From contig NZ_AUJU01000009.1 of NCBI RefSeq assembly GCF_000424385.1, positions 62,001 to 126,000 of the forward strand: a stretch of DNA of 64,000 nt. Direction: 5' to 3'. Shown here one piece after another: positions 62,950-64,000 of this stretch (the stretch's first letter is position 1; every line of letters begins with the position of its first letter). The translations under genes and the position numbers were made by a program. This DNA is from Butyrivibrio sp. LC3010. GTDB lineage: Bacteria; Bacillota; Clostridia; Lachnospirales; Lachnospiraceae. Under the pieces are notes generated by a model. It did no database searches. It saw only the letters and a program-made list of their open reading frames with translations, and had not been told where the DNA came from.

Positions 62950-64000
62950 AAGCGTTTTTATTGCCGAAAAGCCTAGCGTTGCCAAGGCTTTCGGCGCTGC
63001 ATTAAAATATAAGTTTTCTAATAAAGACGGATATATGGAATCCGAAGAGGCCATCGTTACCTGGTGTTATGGGCACTTGGTGACGATGAGTTATCCTGAG
63101 GTGTATGATGAGAAAATGGCCAAATGGTCATTGGACACAATTCCATTTATTCCGTCTAAATTTAAGTACGAAATTATTCCACAGAATGCCAAGCAGTTTA
63201 ATATTGTCAAGGGACTACTGACCAGGCAGGACGTGGATACCATATATATATGTACCGACTCGGGACGCGAGGGTGAGTATATTTACAGACTGGTTGATCA
63301 GGAAGCAAATGTCTCAGGTAAGCTGAAGAAAAGAGTATGGATAGATTCTCAGACAGAGGAAGAGATTCTGAGAGGTATTCGTGAAGCAAAAGATGACAGC
63401 GAATATGATAACATAGGTGCTGCCGCATATCTAAGGGCTAAAGAAGACTATCTGATGGGTATTAACTTCTCAAGAGCTTTAACGCTTAGATATGGTTATT
63501 CTATTAAAACATTTCTTGGAATAGACAGATGTGTGGTTGCAGTTGGTCGTGTGATGACCTGCGTACTTGGAATAGTCGTTGACAGGGAAAGAGAAATCCG
63601 AAACTTTGTAAAGACACCGTTTTACCGTGTTATGGGTGATTTTTCTCTCGGTGAAAAAACTATTTCTGCGGAGTGGAGAGTTACTGATAAAAGCAGATAT
63701 AAAGGATCATTTGAGCTTTATAGTGAAAAGGGTTTTAAAGAAGAAAAGTCTGCAAAGTCACTTATAGAATCCTTTGGACAGCTTCCTGTTAAAGGAAACA
63801 TAGCTCTTCTTGAGAAGAAAAAGGAAACTAAAAATCCGCCACTTTTATATAATCTGGCAGAACTTCAGAATGATTGCTCTAAGTTTTTTAAAATCGATCC
63901 TAACCAGACACTGGCTATCGCTCAGGAATTGTATGAAAAGAAGCTTACTACATATCCCAGAACCGATGCCAGAGTGCTGAGTAGTGCCATAGCAAAAGAG
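62942..64000 (+). CDS. topB: Type IA DNA topoisomerase (TopB-like), N-terminal 353 codons (runs off window)
   Basis: The ATG at 62942 overlaps the upstream stop; the frame is open to the window end. The Toprim domain begins MPKSVFIAEKPSVAKAFGAA with WCYGHLVTM and CTDSGREGEYI. The Asp-x-Gly here, instead of Asp-x-Asp, is what I recall for TopB of Firmicutes and is not a defect. LRAKEDYLMGINFSRALTLR, VAVGRVMTCVLGIVVDRERE and the active-site tyrosine in LTTYPRTDARVLSS follow. It would relax negatively supercoiled DNA and decatenate. The translational overlap with the degraded ATPase suggests joint expression. Confidence 0.93.
   Translation, partial: MPKSVFIAEKPSVAKAFGAALKYKFSNKDGYMESEEAIVTWCYGHLVTMSYPEVYDEKMAKWSLDTIPFIPSKFKYEIIPQNAKQFNIVKGLLTRQDVDTIYICTDSGREGEYIYRLVDQEANVSGKLKKRVWIDSQTEEEILRGIREAKDDSEYDNIGAAAYLRAKEDYLMGINFSRALTLRYGYSIKTFLGIDRCVVAVGRVMTCVLGIVVDREREIRNFVKTPFYRVMGDFSLGEKTISAEWRVTDKSRYKGSFELYSEKGFKEEKSAKSLIESFGQLPVKGNIALLEKKKETKNPPLLYNLAELQNDCSKFFKIDPNQTLAIAQELYEKKLTTYPRTDARVLSSAIAKE

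Noticed and set aside
62942..64000. The second Asp of the Toprim DxDxE motif in the topoisomerase is Gly (CTDSGREGE)
   Set aside because: From memory Bacillus TopB has the same Asp-x-Gly pattern (ATDAGREGE), so this is a family feature and not a lesion.
1..64000. CRISPR arrays, IS elements, prophage or defence islands
   Set aside because: I found no regularly spaced direct repeats, transposase or integrase motifs, or phage structural genes; the window is core chromosome with housekeeping operons.

Overview
The window is 64 kb of a low-GC Firmicutes chromosome, most likely from a rumen or gut Lachnospiraceae species of the Butyrivibrio/Pseudobutyrivibrio type. This is inferred from protein features: a RecO without the zinc-finger segment, a homodimeric glycyl-tRNA synthetase, HemZ, a sodium-pump decarboxylase operon and glycogen enzymes. 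Other support is AT-rich intergenic DNA, strong AGGAGG-like ribosome binding sites and sigma-A promoters with extended -10 boxes. I see no phage, insertion sequence, CRISPR array or rRNA. Nearly all genes lie on the + strand in short operons. Minus-strand exceptions are a membrane J-domain protein (893-2014), an unrecognised protein (39219-39815) and a decayed beta-helix adhesin fragment (30813-31148).

Layout. 1-4.3 kb: end of alr, a J-domain membrane protein, a CBS/CorC-type membrane protein and yebC. 4.4-11.3 kb: a large membrane protein with an acidic tail built partly of 15-residue tandem repeats, an M16C peptidase, era (with an unusual insertion) and recO. 11.3-18.7 kb: a lipoprotein, glyQS, alaS, rpsU with a structured leader, a metallophosphoesterase and scpA-scpB. 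18.9-24.2 kb: a five-gene biotin-dependent, sodium-translocating decarboxylase operon that encodes two different carboxyltransferases. 24.4-30.7 kb: a glycogen debranching enzyme, a coiled-coil membrane protein, a two-component system and a lipoprotein. 31.2-39.8 kb: apt-rel-MBL-hemZ, a MATE transporter, a VTT-domain protein, a phosphoribosyltransferase and an unknown protein.

39.9-48.9 kb: a metal-resistance cluster (ArsR-type repressor with a clear operator, stand-alone HMA metallochaperone, zinc/cadmium-type P1B ATPase) runs into a serine hydrolase, purine nucleoside phosphorylase, an MTA/SAH-deaminase-like amidohydrolase, a membrane-anchored MutS-like ATPase and rnhA. 49.0-58.6 kb: transaldolase/F6P aldolase, a large GGDEF/EAL protein with a degenerate EAL domain, ROK glucokinase, a small membrane protein, dut, a branching-enzyme homologue that has lost its catalytic residues and gained a basic tail, and an MscS channel. 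58.7-64 kb: tRNA-Thr(CGT), argH, asd, a DUF234-type ATPase whose motifs are degraded, and the start of a topB-type topoisomerase.

The most unusual points are: (i) the decarboxylase operon, which carries the parts of both a transcarboxylase and a sodium pump; (ii) the apparent branching-enzyme pseudoenzyme with a histone-like tail; (iii) the ATPase/nuclease-fold protein beside topB with every recognisable active-site motif altered; (iv) a possible RNA switch ahead of rpsU; and (v) several promoter-proximal inverted repeats that look like operators.
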